Assembly: GCA_910588845.1 (NCBI GenBank)
Contig: CAJURU010000003.1
Location: 60,373 to 124,372 of the forward strand
Origin: an uncultured Lachnospiraceae bacterium
GTDB lineage: Bacteria > Bacillota > Clostridia > Lachnospirales > Lachnospiraceae
DNA: 64,000 nucleotides
Direction: 5' to 3'
Positions 26,356-35,135 of this stretch are shown piece by piece. Below the pieces are notes generated by a model that saw only the letters and a program-made list of their open reading frames with translations, was not told where the DNA came from and ran no database searches. Numbering within the stretch: the first letter of the stretch is position 1; each line of letters opens with the position of its first letter. The position numbers and the translations under genes are program-made.

Positions 26356-27758
26356 GAAATTTCCTCCTTCCTGCGCTCGGCAAGAATTTCTCCATTTTTC
26401 TCTACCACGCCCTTACTCAGCGGATAGGCAAAAATTAAAATCAAAGCTACAATGATATAGCAGACGCCTGGAAAAACCGTGGCGATATTATAGATTCCAG
26501 CGCGCACTGCGTCGGTCTGCACCGCCCCCGGTTCCGACACATAACCAATCGCCGAAAGCGCAAAGCCGCTGACGCCGCCTGCCAACGCCTGCCCGATTTT
26601 CCTGGCAAACGAATACACGCCGTACACCGTGCCGTCCTCGCGGCTGCCCGTCTTCACTTCCTGATAATCAATGACGTCCGTAATATAAGCCCACACAACC
26701 ATGTTGAAATAATACATACCGAAATTGGCAATGAAGGTGACGGCAACGAACACCCAGGGATTTTTCACTTTAAAGAAAAACAGCAGTACAAATATGATTC
26801 CTGTAAACAACATACCTGCCGCCCCAGCTTCCTTTTTGCCGAAACGCTCTGATATTTTTCCTGTAAACGCCGCCAAAAGCAACGATATCGGTACGCCCAC
26901 AAATCCCATAACAGAAAGAGCGTTTGTGTCTTTAAACCATTCCGCGAAAAGATAATTGTTCATAGACTGCCCCAACAGGGAACTAAGCAGCAGGAAAATT
27001 GCCGCGCCAATAATCGCAAGCAAGGCACGGTTTGACACAAGCGCCTTCACGGTCTCTCCCATGCCTGGCATTTTACCGTTATCTTTCTTTTTGATTTCCA
27101 CGCGTTCCGTTGTCATCTGATAACAGAGGATATAACACAAAATTGCCAGCACAGCGAATACCCCGGCGATTATCGTAAAATTCCTGCCGCTGACAATCTG
27201 GTTGCCATCGGCGTCTGTGTAATAGACTACCATCGGCGCAACAACCATGATTACCACGCTGGCAAAGGTCGCGCCCATAGAACGGAAGGTCGACAACTCC
27301 GCCCGCTGCCTGGGATTGTCGGTGATCGCCGACGCCATAGAGCCGTAAGGGATATTGATTGCCGTATAGAGCAGGGAACCCCACAAAATATAGGTGATAA
27401 ACATATAGATAATTTTTACGGTCATGGAAGCCGGAGCCAAGACGGACTGGTACATCAGAAAGCTGACAAACGCTACCGGAATACAGATACGCTTGATCCA
27501 GGGACGGAATTTTCCATCTTTGGACGCCGGTAGCCGATCCACAATCCGCCCCATACCGATGTCGGTAAAGGCATCCACAATTCTTGCTACAACGAAGAGA
27601 ATACCCACCATTTTCGGGTCAATCCCTAAGACATTTGTGTAAAATACCATTAAAAAAGAGCTTGCGAAAATAAACGTAAAATCATTTCCGAAATCTCCAA
27701 ACATGTACCCCAGCTTATCTCGCATGCCAAAGGGTTTTTTATCGTTTTTCCCACTCAT
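26352..27758 (-). CDS. Hexuronide/sugar transporter, GPH family (MFS superfamily)
   Basis: 468 residues from the ATG at 27758, which has TGGAGG at good spacing (an in-frame start 30 bases earlier lacks one). About twelve membrane helices. The GPH signature YMFGDFGNDFTFIF is near the N-terminus, followed by MGRIVDRLPASKDGKFRPWI in loop 2-3. These cation symporters import glucuronides, xylosides and melibiose; position as the first gene of the uxuA-uxuB-uxaC operon points to hexuronate or hexuronide uptake. The stop overlaps the uxuA start by four bases. Confidence 0.9.
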   Translation of the reverse strand: MSGKNDKKPFGMRDKLGYMFGDFGNDFTFIFASSFLMVFYTNVLGIDPKMVGILFVVARIVDAFTDIGMGRIVDRLPASKDGKFRPWIKRICIPVAFVSFLMYQSVLAPASMTVKIIYMFITYILWGSLLYTAINIPYGSMASAITDNPRQRAELSTFRSMGATFASVVIMVVAPMVVYYTDADGNQIVSGRNFTIIAGVFAVLAILCYILCYQMTTERVEIKKKDNGKMPGMGETVKALVSNRALLAIIGAAIFLLLSSLLGQSMNNYLFAEWFKDTNALSVMGFVGVPISLLLAAFTGKISERFGKKEAGAAGMLFTGIIFVLLFFFKVKNPWVFVAVTFIANFGMYYFNMVVWAYITDVIDYQEVKTGSREDGTVYGVYSFARKIGQALAGGVSGFALSAIGYVSEPGAVQTDAVRAGIYNIATVFPGVCYIIVALILIFAYPLSKGVVEKNGEILAERRKEEIS

Positions 27759-27853
27759 ATCATTTCCTCCAGGTATCATTAAATGCACATATTTATCAAT
27801 ATTGTCCGCAAATACCGGGAAATTATTCGCAGGAGATAAGGTTATTCATAAAA

Positions 27854-27935
27854 GTTCAAAAGGTTTACATTGCTTTGCAATGTAAACCTTTTGAACGAAT
27901 CTATACTTTTTAATTTATATTAGTGCGACAGCCCC
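27854..27935 (-). repeat. Dispersed palindromic element, copy 1 (also terminator-like)
   Basis: On the minus strand it begins GGGGCTGTCGCACTAA (27935-27920). After about 25 AT-rich bases it ends in a perfect 20-bp stem (27854-27873 with 27877-27896) with a 3-base loop, followed by TTTTATG. It lies just beyond the stop of the ABC permease gene and so could terminate that operon. A closely matching element lies at 36000-36070 on the + strand. The GGGGCTGTCGCA edge resembles ends of some insertion sequences, so a MITE-like or relic origin is possible. Confidence 0.8.
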
Positions 27936-27972
27936 AACAAATAAAAGACTAACCGTTTTTGCTAATCTACAT

Positions 27973-30420
27973 TTATCCCTGATAGACAATACGTTCCACC
28001 AAAGATTCTTTTCGTAAATTCCTGCTGAGCAAAAATGATAATGAGGCTTGCAGCAGCACAATCGCCAATATCATTACGCCAATTTCCAGCAGCGGGAAAT
28101 GGTATTCATTGATTCCATACACATGTATTTCTCTGGCGTAACAAAAGAGCGCATAGCCCAGCGGACTGCCAACGACCAAGGAAACTGCTATCGTCCCTGC
28201 GGAAAAGAAGATTCCTTCCAGCTGCATCATCCAGTTCAACTGACGGTTTGTCATCCCCACCGCCTGCAAAACGCCTAACTCCCGCTTTCTTGTCACAGCT
28301 CCGGTAATAATCGTGTTCGCCATATTAAAAAAGCCAATGATACCCAAAAGCCCGAGAAACATATAAACGCCGCCCTGCATAATTCTGCTTCCATACTGCG
28401 TTTGCTTCAAGGCTCTGTCATAAGAATCCGTCTCTACATGCTCCATACCCGCCACAAGTTCCCAAATGGCGTCTTCTACGCTGCTTTTATCCTTCTGCTT
28501 ACAGTCTGCCCAAACTATTTCTGTTACGTCTTCTGCTATTCCAAGTTTGTCAAATGTATCTTGCGTAATCACCCATGCACTAGGCGCGCTGCCAAAGGCG
28601 CCCATGAGTTCTCCCTCATATACTGCCCCGCTTCCTGTCATATCTTTTATTTGCAATTGCTGCCCTATTTTATAACCATAACTCTCCATAAAAAAAGAAT
28701 AGCCATAAAGAATACCGTCTGCGGCAGCGACCTCGTCATAATTAACATTTCCCAAAACAGAGCCCTTTCCATAGCGTTCAAATCCCTCCCGGTCAAGCAC
28801 ACAGACTGTCGTATAAGCGCCATCCGCATCCATGCTGCTCAAGCTGAGATTTTCTGCTTCAAAGCATTTGCGGCTTTTAACTTCTGTGACGCCTGGAATA
28901 GCTTTTATTTTTTCCTGAAATTCTTCGCCCAGCGGGTTATTCTTCTGAATTTGGCAAAGATTATTCTCCGGGTAAGCCTCGTCGTTTAATCTATAATCCA
29001 ATGCTATGGAAAACTGGCCATATTCGACATTGCGCCTTGCTTCAAACTTATTATCTATATTTCCGGCAAGATTGGACAGCGTTACAAACAACACGCAGGA
29101 TAAACCCATCGTACAGATGGTAGAAACTGTTCTTCTGCGGTTTGCCGACAAGTTGGACAGCGTCATGCCAAGAACAGAGATACTTTTGCGCCCTTTGCGC
29201 ATACTCTTTCCCCGGCTGGTATTTTCCTGATAGCGCATGGCTTCCACCGGCGAAGTTTTCGCCGCCACCCGCATAGGATGTGATAATGCCAGACGTACCG
29301 TTAAAAAAGCGGACACAATTACGACCAGCAAAAGCGGAAAAGAAATGACAGATACATGCTCCAACTCTATGCCCACCACCGCTTGTGAACCGGTGATAAG
29401 CTCACGGCACATCAGGAAGGCAGCGCCGCAGCCCGCAAGCAAGCCCAGGGGAATACCGATAATCGCTAAGAGCATCCCTTCCCGCAGTATTAATTGCTTC
29501 ATCTGTTTCCGTGTAGCCCCCAAAGCCTTAATCTTGCCATATTCCTGAATTTTTTGGACCATTCCCACCTGAAAAATATTATAGATAACGGAAACCGACA
29601 CTACAATTACCAAAAGTCCGATCAATATGCAGCCCAAAATCGTCTCTGTGCCGGGATCATATATCCACATGAGATACTGTTTATTAGGCGAAATATTTTC
29701 TTTTTCCACACCACAGAACCCCGCCGCTTCCCATAAGACTTCCTCATAATCCACGTCCGCTTCCATCAGAGCTTCACTCATGCGCAAAGTCACCTCATAA
29801 GCACGCATTTCCTTGCTATACAACGACTCGTAAAATTCCTGGGACACAAATCCTTGAAATGCTTTCTGAACAGTTCCGGCCTGCGAAGATTGTATCACTC
29901 CACTGACAACAAATTCTTTTTCTGTAAATTTACTTCGGCTGTCCTTGCGCAAAGGTATGGACACACGATCCCCTGGCTTGGCGTTTAAGAGACCAAATTT
30001 CTCAAAAAACTCTGGCGAGGCCACAATTTCATTTTCCGCCTTGGGCAGTATTCCCGCTTTCAGCGTATGAATAAAGTTTTTATTTTCCGCGGCGGTCATA
30101 TCCATAAATGACAAACCGATATCAATGCCTGCTTTTCCAGAGTCTGCCTCCGCAACATATGCCGTCCTTCCTACATTGGTGAACTCACTGCGCAGTTTCA
30201 GCATTTCATACTGCTCTTCACGAACCCTGCTAAGGGTTGCCACATAATTCCCAAAAAGATTTCCTGCGTTGACCTGGTTATTTCTCACCATCCCGCAGCC
30301 AACGCCGGCAATCGCGGAAAGAAGCAGCGTCGTCAGGAAAATAGATAATATCATCAACACGCTTCTCGATTTGTTCTGCCGTACATTGGAGAGCGCCAGT
30401 CTGTGGATTGTATGTTTCAT
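27973..30420 (-). CDS. ABC transporter permease, FtsX/MacB type
   Basis: 815 residues. A first membrane helix (about 18-40) is followed by a large extracytoplasmic domain, a three-helix FtsX block (about 265-400), a second N-type helix (about 430), another extracytoplasmic domain, and a final three-helix FtsX block (about 690-800). This duplicated layout is typical of LolCE-like permeases in Firmicutes, which export peptides or lipoproteins or act in antimicrobial-peptide resistance. The start overlaps the ATPase stop by four bases. With the two-component system at 32127-34045 nearby, sensing and resistance is a reasonable guess. Confidence 0.88.
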   Translation of the reverse strand: MKHTIHRLALSNVRQNKSRSVLMILSIFLTTLLLSAIAGVGCGMVRNNQVNAGNLFGNYVATLSRVREEQYEMLKLRSEFTNVGRTAYVAEADSGKAGIDIGLSFMDMTAAENKNFIHTLKAGILPKAENEIVASPEFFEKFGLLNAKPGDRVSIPLRKDSRSKFTEKEFVVSGVIQSSQAGTVQKAFQGFVSQEFYESLYSKEMRAYEVTLRMSEALMEADVDYEEVLWEAAGFCGVEKENISPNKQYLMWIYDPGTETILGCILIGLLVIVVSVSVIYNIFQVGMVQKIQEYGKIKALGATRKQMKQLILREGMLLAIIGIPLGLLAGCGAAFLMCRELITGSQAVVGIELEHVSVISFPLLLVVIVSAFLTVRLALSHPMRVAAKTSPVEAMRYQENTSRGKSMRKGRKSISVLGMTLSNLSANRRRTVSTICTMGLSCVLFVTLSNLAGNIDNKFEARRNVEYGQFSIALDYRLNDEAYPENNLCQIQKNNPLGEEFQEKIKAIPGVTEVKSRKCFEAENLSLSSMDADGAYTTVCVLDREGFERYGKGSVLGNVNYDEVAAADGILYGYSFFMESYGYKIGQQLQIKDMTGSGAVYEGELMGAFGSAPSAWVITQDTFDKLGIAEDVTEIVWADCKQKDKSSVEDAIWELVAGMEHVETDSYDRALKQTQYGSRIMQGGVYMFLGLLGIIGFFNMANTIITGAVTRKRELGVLQAVGMTNRQLNWMMQLEGIFFSAGTIAVSLVVGSPLGYALFCYAREIHVYGINEYHFPLLEIGVMILAIVLLQASLSFLLSRNLRKESLVERIVYQG

Positions 30421-31091
30421 CCCTGTTCCACCACCCTTCCGTCTTCAATCACCAATATACGGTCTGCAATCTGTGCAATATCCTGGTCATGGGTAATCAT
30501 TACCAACGTCTGCCCATATTTCTGCGCCGACATTTTTAAAAGCCCTACCACCTCGTCACTGGTCTTAGAATCTAAGTTCCCCGTAGGCTCGTCGGCAAGA
30601 ATCACATCCGGCTTGGAGGCAAGCGCCCTGGCAATCGCCACTCTCTGCTGCTGCCCGCCGGAAAGCGTGTGGGGAAGGTTATGTATCTTTCCCTCAATTC
30701 CCAAAGTCCTCACGATATCCCGCACGAAATTTTCATCTGCCTCTTTCCCGTCAAGTCCTATGGGCAGCACGATGTTTTCCCAGACATTGATGGATGATAC
30801 CAGATTAAACGCCTGAAAAATAAAGCCGATTTTTCGCCTGCGGAACACGGCAAGTTCTTGCTCTTTTAAGGCAAACATATCTTTATCCTTCATCCATACT
30901 TTTCCACTGGTGGGATGGTCCAGCCCTCCCAGAAGATGGAGCAGCGTGCTTTTGCCGGAACCGGACTTGCCCACAATAGCCGTAAACTCTCCTTTGGCAA
31001 TGGCGATGTTGGCGTCTCTCACCGCCCGCACCTGATTGTCGCCGGAACCATAATATTTACATAAATGTTCTGTCTTTAAAATTATTTCCAT
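30417..31091 (-). CDS. ABC transporter ATP-binding protein, LolD/MacB type
   Basis: 224 residues with Walker A GKSGSGKST (about 38-46), Q-loop FIFQAFNLV, signature LSGGQQQR, Walker B VILADEPTGNLD and the H-loop ITHD. It powers the adjacent FtsX-type permease, with which it overlaps by four bases. Its upstream region contains a decayed copy of the 70-bp repeat within about 10-60 bases of the ATG. The ATG is preceded only by GGAGG-like TAGGGAGGTTTC. Confidence 0.93.
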   Translation of the reverse strand: MEIILKTEHLCKYYGSGDNQVRAVRDANIAIAKGEFTAIVGKSGSGKSTLLHLLGGLDHPTSGKVWMKDKDMFALKEQELAVFRRRKIGFIFQAFNLVSSINVWENIVLPIGLDGKEADENFVRDIVRTLGIEGKIHNLPHTLSGGQQQRVAIARALASKPDVILADEPTGNLDSKTSDEVVGLLKMSAQKYGQTLVMITHDQDIAQIADRILVIEDGRVVEQG

Positions 31092-31098
31092 CTTGAAA

Positions 31099-31154
31099 CC
31101 TCCCTAGTCCTTTCACTTCTTTGGCTGTTCAAATTAGCCTAATCCCTCCTTAGT
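31099..31154. repeat. Decayed copy of the 70-bp hairpin repeat
   Basis: CCTCCCTAGTCCTTTCACTT and the following CTTTGGCT match the junction between units of the left-edge array (CCTTAGGTCCTTTTACTTCTTTGGCT) with only a few differences. CCCTCCTTAG (31144-31153) matches the closing arm. The central hairpin is replaced by a shorter AT-rich stretch. It lies just upstream of the ABC ATPase gene. Confidence 0.65.
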
Positions 31155-31313
31155 TTAAAGTTTATCCTACGTTTCTTTCAGATTGCTTGCAAAATAAAAA
31201 AAAAGACTTACAGTTTTGTAAGGTTAGCAGTTGCAAAATTATCATCTATGGGAGTAAATGTAGAAGATATAACGCTTTGATGACTTTACGGTTGGAATCG
31301 AATATCCATGCAT

Positions 31314-31360
31314 ACCCACAGGGCACTTAGCATGTATATTTTCCTAAGCGCCCTGTGGGT
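31314..31360 (-). terminator. Strong hairpin downstream of the MATE remnant
   Basis: ACCCACAGGGC-CTTAG (31314-31330) pairs with CTAAG-GCCCTGTGGGT (31344-31360) with one mismatch. It lies about 50 bases after the remnant's stop codon. It was probably the terminator of the original transporter gene; no T-run follows. Confidence 0.5.
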
Positions 31361-31410
31361 GCATTGCTCACGGGAATAAATCTTTTTATTTGTAAGAATA
31401 ATCTCGCTTT

Positions 31411-31929
31411 TCATTTCATAATCCTCTCTGGCGAAGACAAAGCGTACATCACAAGACAAACTACGATGAGAATCCCCTCAACAACAAGCTGCGTCAGTAT
31501 AACGCCGTCCAATTGCCAAAAGTAATTTAATATGATTACCCCGGGAATAAACAACGCCACATTTCGCAAAACAGTAATTTTAAGGTGCAAAAAACTAGAG
31601 TTTGCCAGCATAACAAATGGCGCGCCCATAAATATCCACTTGAGATAATCACAGGTATAGCCAAGATTGCCGTCATCGGCGCCAATAACGTACGAAAACG
31701 GGGTCAATACGAGCAGCCCCAACGCCAGCGTGAGAAGCCCTGCAATCGCTATCGAATAAATACAGAAATTGAGGCACTTTGCAGAATAGTCTTTGTTGCC
31801 TTCCCCTAACTGCCTGGCAATGACACTGCTGCCGCCCATGCCAAATACACAGGCAATGGACATTATAATTAGGAGACCTATTTTCAAAATTGTTTTTGTG
31901 ATACTTTTTCCTTCAAATACAGATGACAT
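31411..31929 (-). pseudogene. Internally deleted MATE transporter remnant
   Basis: The 172-codon open frame joins pieces of a MATE protein. It has a short N-terminus (KSITKTILKIGLL), the segment GMGGSSVIARQLGEGNKDYS that normally lies in helices 2-3, and a C-terminal tail (LFIPGVIILNYFWQLDGVIL). A normal MATE is about 450 residues, so roughly 60 percent is missing through in-frame deletions. The ribosome binding site is poor. A regulator remnant lies head-to-head with it (31947-32123), and both appear to be decaying together. An intact MATE gene of different sequence is at 5200-6555. Confidence 0.8.
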
Positions 31930-31946
31930 ATGAAAACATCCCTTGA

Positions 31947-32123
31947 AATTACTTGAATTGTACGTTAAAATATAAGTGTGAAAATAGGGAACTGAGAGGC
32001 ATAGAAAAGGCGGCGTTTCGCTTACATTGCAGCGCCAGACAGCTACAGCGCGTATTAAATGAGTACGAAAAAGAAGGCGTCGTCGTAAAAATTGGCAAAG
32101 ACGCCTACAAATTGATAGATTAG
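31947..32123 (+). pseudogene. C-terminal remnant of a transcriptional regulator
   Basis: A 58-codon open frame without a plausible start, read directly from the sequence. It ends in FRLHCSARQLQRVLNEYEKE, then GVVVKIGKDAYKLID and a stop. This resembles the recognition helix and wing of Crp/Fnr-like winged-helix regulators. Everything before the helix-turn-helix is absent. It is divergent from the truncated MATE gene, the arrangement expected of a former regulator-transporter pair. It ends four bases before the stop of the convergent histidine kinase gene. Confidence 0.55.
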
Positions 32124-32126
32124 CTT

Positions 32127-33362
32127 CTAATAAGGAATCTGCACCACAAAGGTACTCCCCGGCTGTTTCTTGCCATACCGGGAAGATACGGTAACGCTGC
32201 CGCCGTGCCGCTCTAAAATCTCTCTTGTCAGATAAAGTCCTACACCAGAACCCTCCTGCTTACGGACTTCTTCACTCTCTCCGCGGTAAAACCGCTTGAA
32301 AATCTTATGATAATCCTCCCGGGGAATGCCCATGCCCTGGTCTTCCAGCTCAATCCGCAAAAAAGTAGTGCGCTTCATCATACGGATACGGATTTGTGTA
32401 TTGCTGGGGCTATATTTCACTGCATTTTCCAGGATATTGATAAATGCCTCGCAAATCCATTTGACATCATGAGGAATCACCGTCGCCTCTAAATCCTCTG
32501 TCTCTTCAAATTCAATGGCAATCTGCTTTTCCTGCGCCTTGAGGTACACACGGTTCACAGCCGCCACCAATGTTTCCAAAATATCTGCCGGCTCCCGATG
32601 AATCTCAATCATGCCTGTCTCCATCCTGGAAATATTAACCAGCGAGCCAACCAGCGCCTCCAATCCGCCAAGCTGCTTTGTACACTGTTCCAAGAATTCC
32701 TCTTCCTCCTCAGAACTTAAATCTCCCTGGTTTAAGATTTCAAAACATGCCTTTAACCCGGCAACCGGCGTCTTTAATTGGTGGGAAATGTCTGTAACCA
32801 GACTCCTGGTCTCCTCCTTTTCCCGGATGAGCTGTTCCTCATGATAACGAAGCTGCTCACTCAGCGATTGCAACTGTCCCACAACGCGGTCTATCTGACG
32901 CGCCCTGTCGTCCAGCCGTTCCGGGATATCCAGCGCATAGTCGCGGGCTGATAATTTATCCAATATCTGCGACAAATTCCAGAGCTCCTGCCGCTGCTGT
33001 TTCTTACACTGCGCAGCCACACCCGCCAATGCCAAAAGATATAAGAAAAACGTAAGTACAGAAAGGACAAGTGTGTTCCTAATTGTCCTTTCTCGCTCTA
33101 GCTGAAACCAATTCCGCCCGTCTTCCAGATAACCATACGCTCTGAGTTTCTCTCTGCCGGCTTCGCCGGAAGATTCCCGCACGCCTTTCAGTAATTCTGA
33201 CGACGTCACCAGGCTGTCAACGCCGTTGTCCGCCTCCTCTATCATCACCGATAGAATCTGAATCTTCTCCTCATAAGAATTGTTCGCCGCCAGGATAAAA
33301 TACCAGTCCACAGCTATCAAGACAAGCACTCCCAACACAGCCGGAATCAAAAATTTCTTCAT
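32127..33362 (-). CDS. Sensor histidine kinase
   Basis: 411 residues from the ATG at 33362, preceded by AAGGAG at eight bases. A GTG three codons earlier is less likely. Two membrane helices (about 5-25 and 95-117) flank a short extracytoplasmic loop of about 70 residues. A HAMP-like coiled linker precedes SHQLKTPVAG (H194) and a HATPase domain with NILENAVKYS, DQGMGI and GSGVGLYL. The start overlaps the regulator stop as ATGA. It is probably the partner of the regulator and may control the ABC transporter downstream, as in many Firmicutes systems of this kind. Confidence 0.9.
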   Translation of the reverse strand: MKKFLIPAVLGVLVLIAVDWYFILAANNSYEEKIQILSVMIEEADNGVDSLVTSSELLKGVRESSGEAGREKLRAYGYLEDGRNWFQLERERTIRNTLVLSVLTFFLYLLALAGVAAQCKKQQRQELWNLSQILDKLSARDYALDIPERLDDRARQIDRVVGQLQSLSEQLRYHEEQLIREKEETRSLVTDISHQLKTPVAGLKACFEILNQGDLSSEEEEEFLEQCTKQLGGLEALVGSLVNISRMETGMIEIHREPADILETLVAAVNRVYLKAQEKQIAIEFEETEDLEATVIPHDVKWICEAFINILENAVKYSPSNTQIRIRMMKRTTFLRIELEDQGMGIPREDYHKIFKRFYRGESEEVRKQEGSGVGLYLTREILERHGGSVTVSSRYGKKQPGSTFVVQIPY

Positions 33363-34045
33363 CGCCTGCACTCCTTATCCCACAGATAGCCGATTCCGCG
33401 GATATTTTTGATATATTCCGGTTTGGAACTGTCCGGCTCAATCTTCTCCCGCAACCTGCGGATATTGACCGCGATGGTATTCTCATCCACAAAATCTCCC
33501 TCTGTATCAAAGAGCTGCCCTAACAATTGATTTTTCGACAAAATCTGCTTCGGATGTTCCATAAAAAACCGCAACATCTTCCACTCATTTTTCGTGAGGG
33601 AAATCTCTTTTCCTGCTGCCAAAGCCCGCATTTCCTTCACGTAGAAACAGATGTTTCCAGACTCGATGCGTTCCTCGGACACTCCCTGCTGTTTCTTAAA
33701 ATATGCCGATACCTTCAGCCTCAGCACGGAGAGACTGAAAGGCTTTGTGATATAATCGTCCGCCCCAGCCTCATAGCCTATAACCTGATCCACTTCCTGG
33801 TCTAATGCCGTCAGGAATATAATGTGCACGCTGCTCTCTGCGCGTACTTCTTTTACGAAATCCAGTCCACTCCCATCCGGCAAGGTTATATCGCAGATCA
33901 TAAGCTGTATTTCCTGCTCATGAAACACTGACCTTGCCTGCGCCACCGTCGCGCAGGAATATACCTGATAACCGTCCTTTTCCAGAATAAAGGTAATTCC
34001 CCGATTGATGCTTTCATCATCTTCCAGTAATAAAATTGCGCTCAA
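33359..34045 (-). CDS. OmpR-family response regulator
   Basis: 228 residues if started at the TTG at 34045, which has GGAGATGAGG just before it and lies 17 bases after the deoD stop. Longer frames would run into deoD. The receiver domain has LLLEDDE, phospho-acceptor D52 (MICDITLPDGSG), a conserved Thr (FLTALDQE) and Lys (ITKPFS). The winged-helix domain is at about 130-225 (LTKNEWKML, IRGIGYLW). It is coupled to the kinase by a 4-base overlap. The use of TTG and the position directly behind deoD suggest read-through from the nucleoside phosphorylase transcript. Confidence 0.85.
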   Translation of the reverse strand: MSAILLLEDDESINRGITFILEKDGYQVYSCATVAQARSVFHEQEIQLMICDITLPDGSGLDFVKEVRAESSVHIIFLTALDQEVDQVIGYEAGADDYITKPFSLSVLRLKVSAYFKKQQGVSEERIESGNICFYVKEMRALAAGKEISLTKNEWKMLRFFMEHPKQILSKNQLLGQLFDTEGDFVDENTIAVNIRRLREKIEPDSSKPEYIKNIRGIGYLWDKECRR

Positions 34046-34061
34046 ATCCTCATCTCCACGT

Positions 34062-34781
34062 CTACCTTGCAACACGCACTGCCGTCTCCAGCGCAATCTC
34101 AATCATCTTGCCAAAGCCAATTTGACGCTGCTCGGATGACAACTCCTCCGCGCGGTAAAGATGATCGGAAATTGTCAGGATGCAGAGCGCATGTTTCCCC
34201 GCCCGCGCAGCATTCAGATAAAGGGCGCCGCTCTCCATCTCCACAGCAAGCACACCCATCTTTTTATAACAATCCTTGGAACGCTCCGCATAAAAGGCGT
34301 CTTCCGACAGAATATTTCCCACTTTCACCTCTGTCCCCAGCTCCTTTGCGCTCTCCACAGCCGTACTCAGCAAGCGGTAATCTGCAAGCGGCGCCAAATG
34401 CCCGGGACAACCGAACTGGTCGGGATAGTCGGAGACTACGGAGGCTCCCATGCCGATTACCACATCCATCACATTGACGTCTTCCTGAATTGCGCCCGCA
34501 GAGCCCACGCGGATGATATTGTCCACATCATAAAAATTATAAAGTTCATACGAATAAATGCCGATAGACGGCATTCCCATCCCGGAGCCCATCACAGAGA
34601 TCTCTTTGCCCTTATACGTTCCCGTGTAGGCAAGCATTCCGCGTACCTGATTCACACAACGCGGCTGTTCCAAATAAGTTTCTGCGATAAACTTTGCCCG
34701 CAGCGGATCTCCGGGCATCAATACGGTCTTTGCAAAGTCCCCTGCCTTTGCCTCAATATGGGGGGTCGGTATATTTGCCAT
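34062..34781 (-). CDS. deoD: Purine nucleoside phosphorylase, DeoD type
   Basis: 239 residues, the normal length for the hexameric DeoD family. Landmarks are MPGDPLRAKFIAETYLE, the phosphate-site VMGSGMGMPSIGIYSYEL, IIRVGSAGAIQ, and the active-site EMESGALYLNA with TISDHLY. It cleaves purine (deoxy)nucleosides with phosphate, giving the pentose-1-phosphate that DeoB (6552-7715) isomerises. A GGAGG site lies just upstream, itself next to a small hairpin (CGGCG/CGCCG, about 34799-34813). The two-component system genes follow on the same strand. Confidence 0.95.
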   Translation of the reverse strand: MANIPTPHIEAKAGDFAKTVLMPGDPLRAKFIAETYLEQPRCVNQVRGMLAYTGTYKGKEISVMGSGMGMPSIGIYSYELYNFYDVDNIIRVGSAGAIQEDVNVMDVVIGMGASVVSDYPDQFGCPGHLAPLADYRLLSTAVESAKELGTEVKVGNILSEDAFYAERSKDCYKKMGVLAVEMESGALYLNAARAGKHALCILTISDHLYRAEELSSEQRQIGFGKMIEIALETAVRVAR

Positions 34782-34823
34782 AATATGTTCCTCCTTTGCG
34801 GCGATAAACGCCGGAATTTATAA

Positions 34824-35135
34824 TCACATCACAATGCTCACCAAAAATGCAACCAAACTCGCGCAGATAGCCACCGTAAACAAGCCCTTCCCGCGATATG
34901 CAAGCGCCAAAGCTGCCGCTACCCCTGCCGCCGCTGAAATAACGGAACCGGTCGCATAGAAAACCGCCGGAAACGTCATCGCTCCCAGCACCGTATAGGG
35001 AATATACGCGAAGAAGGCGCGCACATGTTTATTTTCTATCTTTTTGCGAAAAATTACAAATGGAAATACACGGATTATGTAGGTCACAACAAACATAACG
35101 ATCAGGTAAATCCAAAACGTTCCTACTTCCATCAC
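34824..35135 (-). CDS. azlD: Branched-chain amino acid exporter small subunit, AzlD
   Basis: 103 residues with three or four hydrophobic helices; TYIIRVFPFVIFRKK and FFAYIPYTVLGAMTFPAVF are characteristic AzlD sequences. With AzlC it forms a permease that exports branched-chain amino acids or analogues such as azaleucine. Its start overlaps the azlC stop by four bases. It lies ahead of deoD with a 42-base gap containing a small hairpin. Confidence 0.93.
   Translation of the reverse strand: MMEVGTFWIYLIVMFVVTYIIRVFPFVIFRKKIENKHVRAFFAYIPYTVLGAMTFPAVFYATGSVISAAAGVAAALALAYRGKGLFTVAICASLVAFLVSIVM

Larger units (their letters stand above)
31092..31410. other. Intergenic region upstream of the ABC transporter operon
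   Basis: 319 bases without a convincing gene. It holds the decayed 70-bp repeat (31099-31154), AT-rich sequence that should include the ABC operon promoter, and a strong hairpin (31314-31360) after the MATE remnant. On the minus strand a 43-codon open frame starts at about 31414 (MKSEIILTNKKIY), but it runs through the hairpin and is not supported further. Confidence 0.5.

Noticed and set aside
31411..31929. Functional small MATE transporter
   Set aside because: Only about 170 of 450 residues remain, in pieces joined by deletions.
33362..33371. GTG start of the sensor kinase
   Set aside because: The ATG three codons later has the better ribosome-site spacing and makes the usual ATGA overlap.
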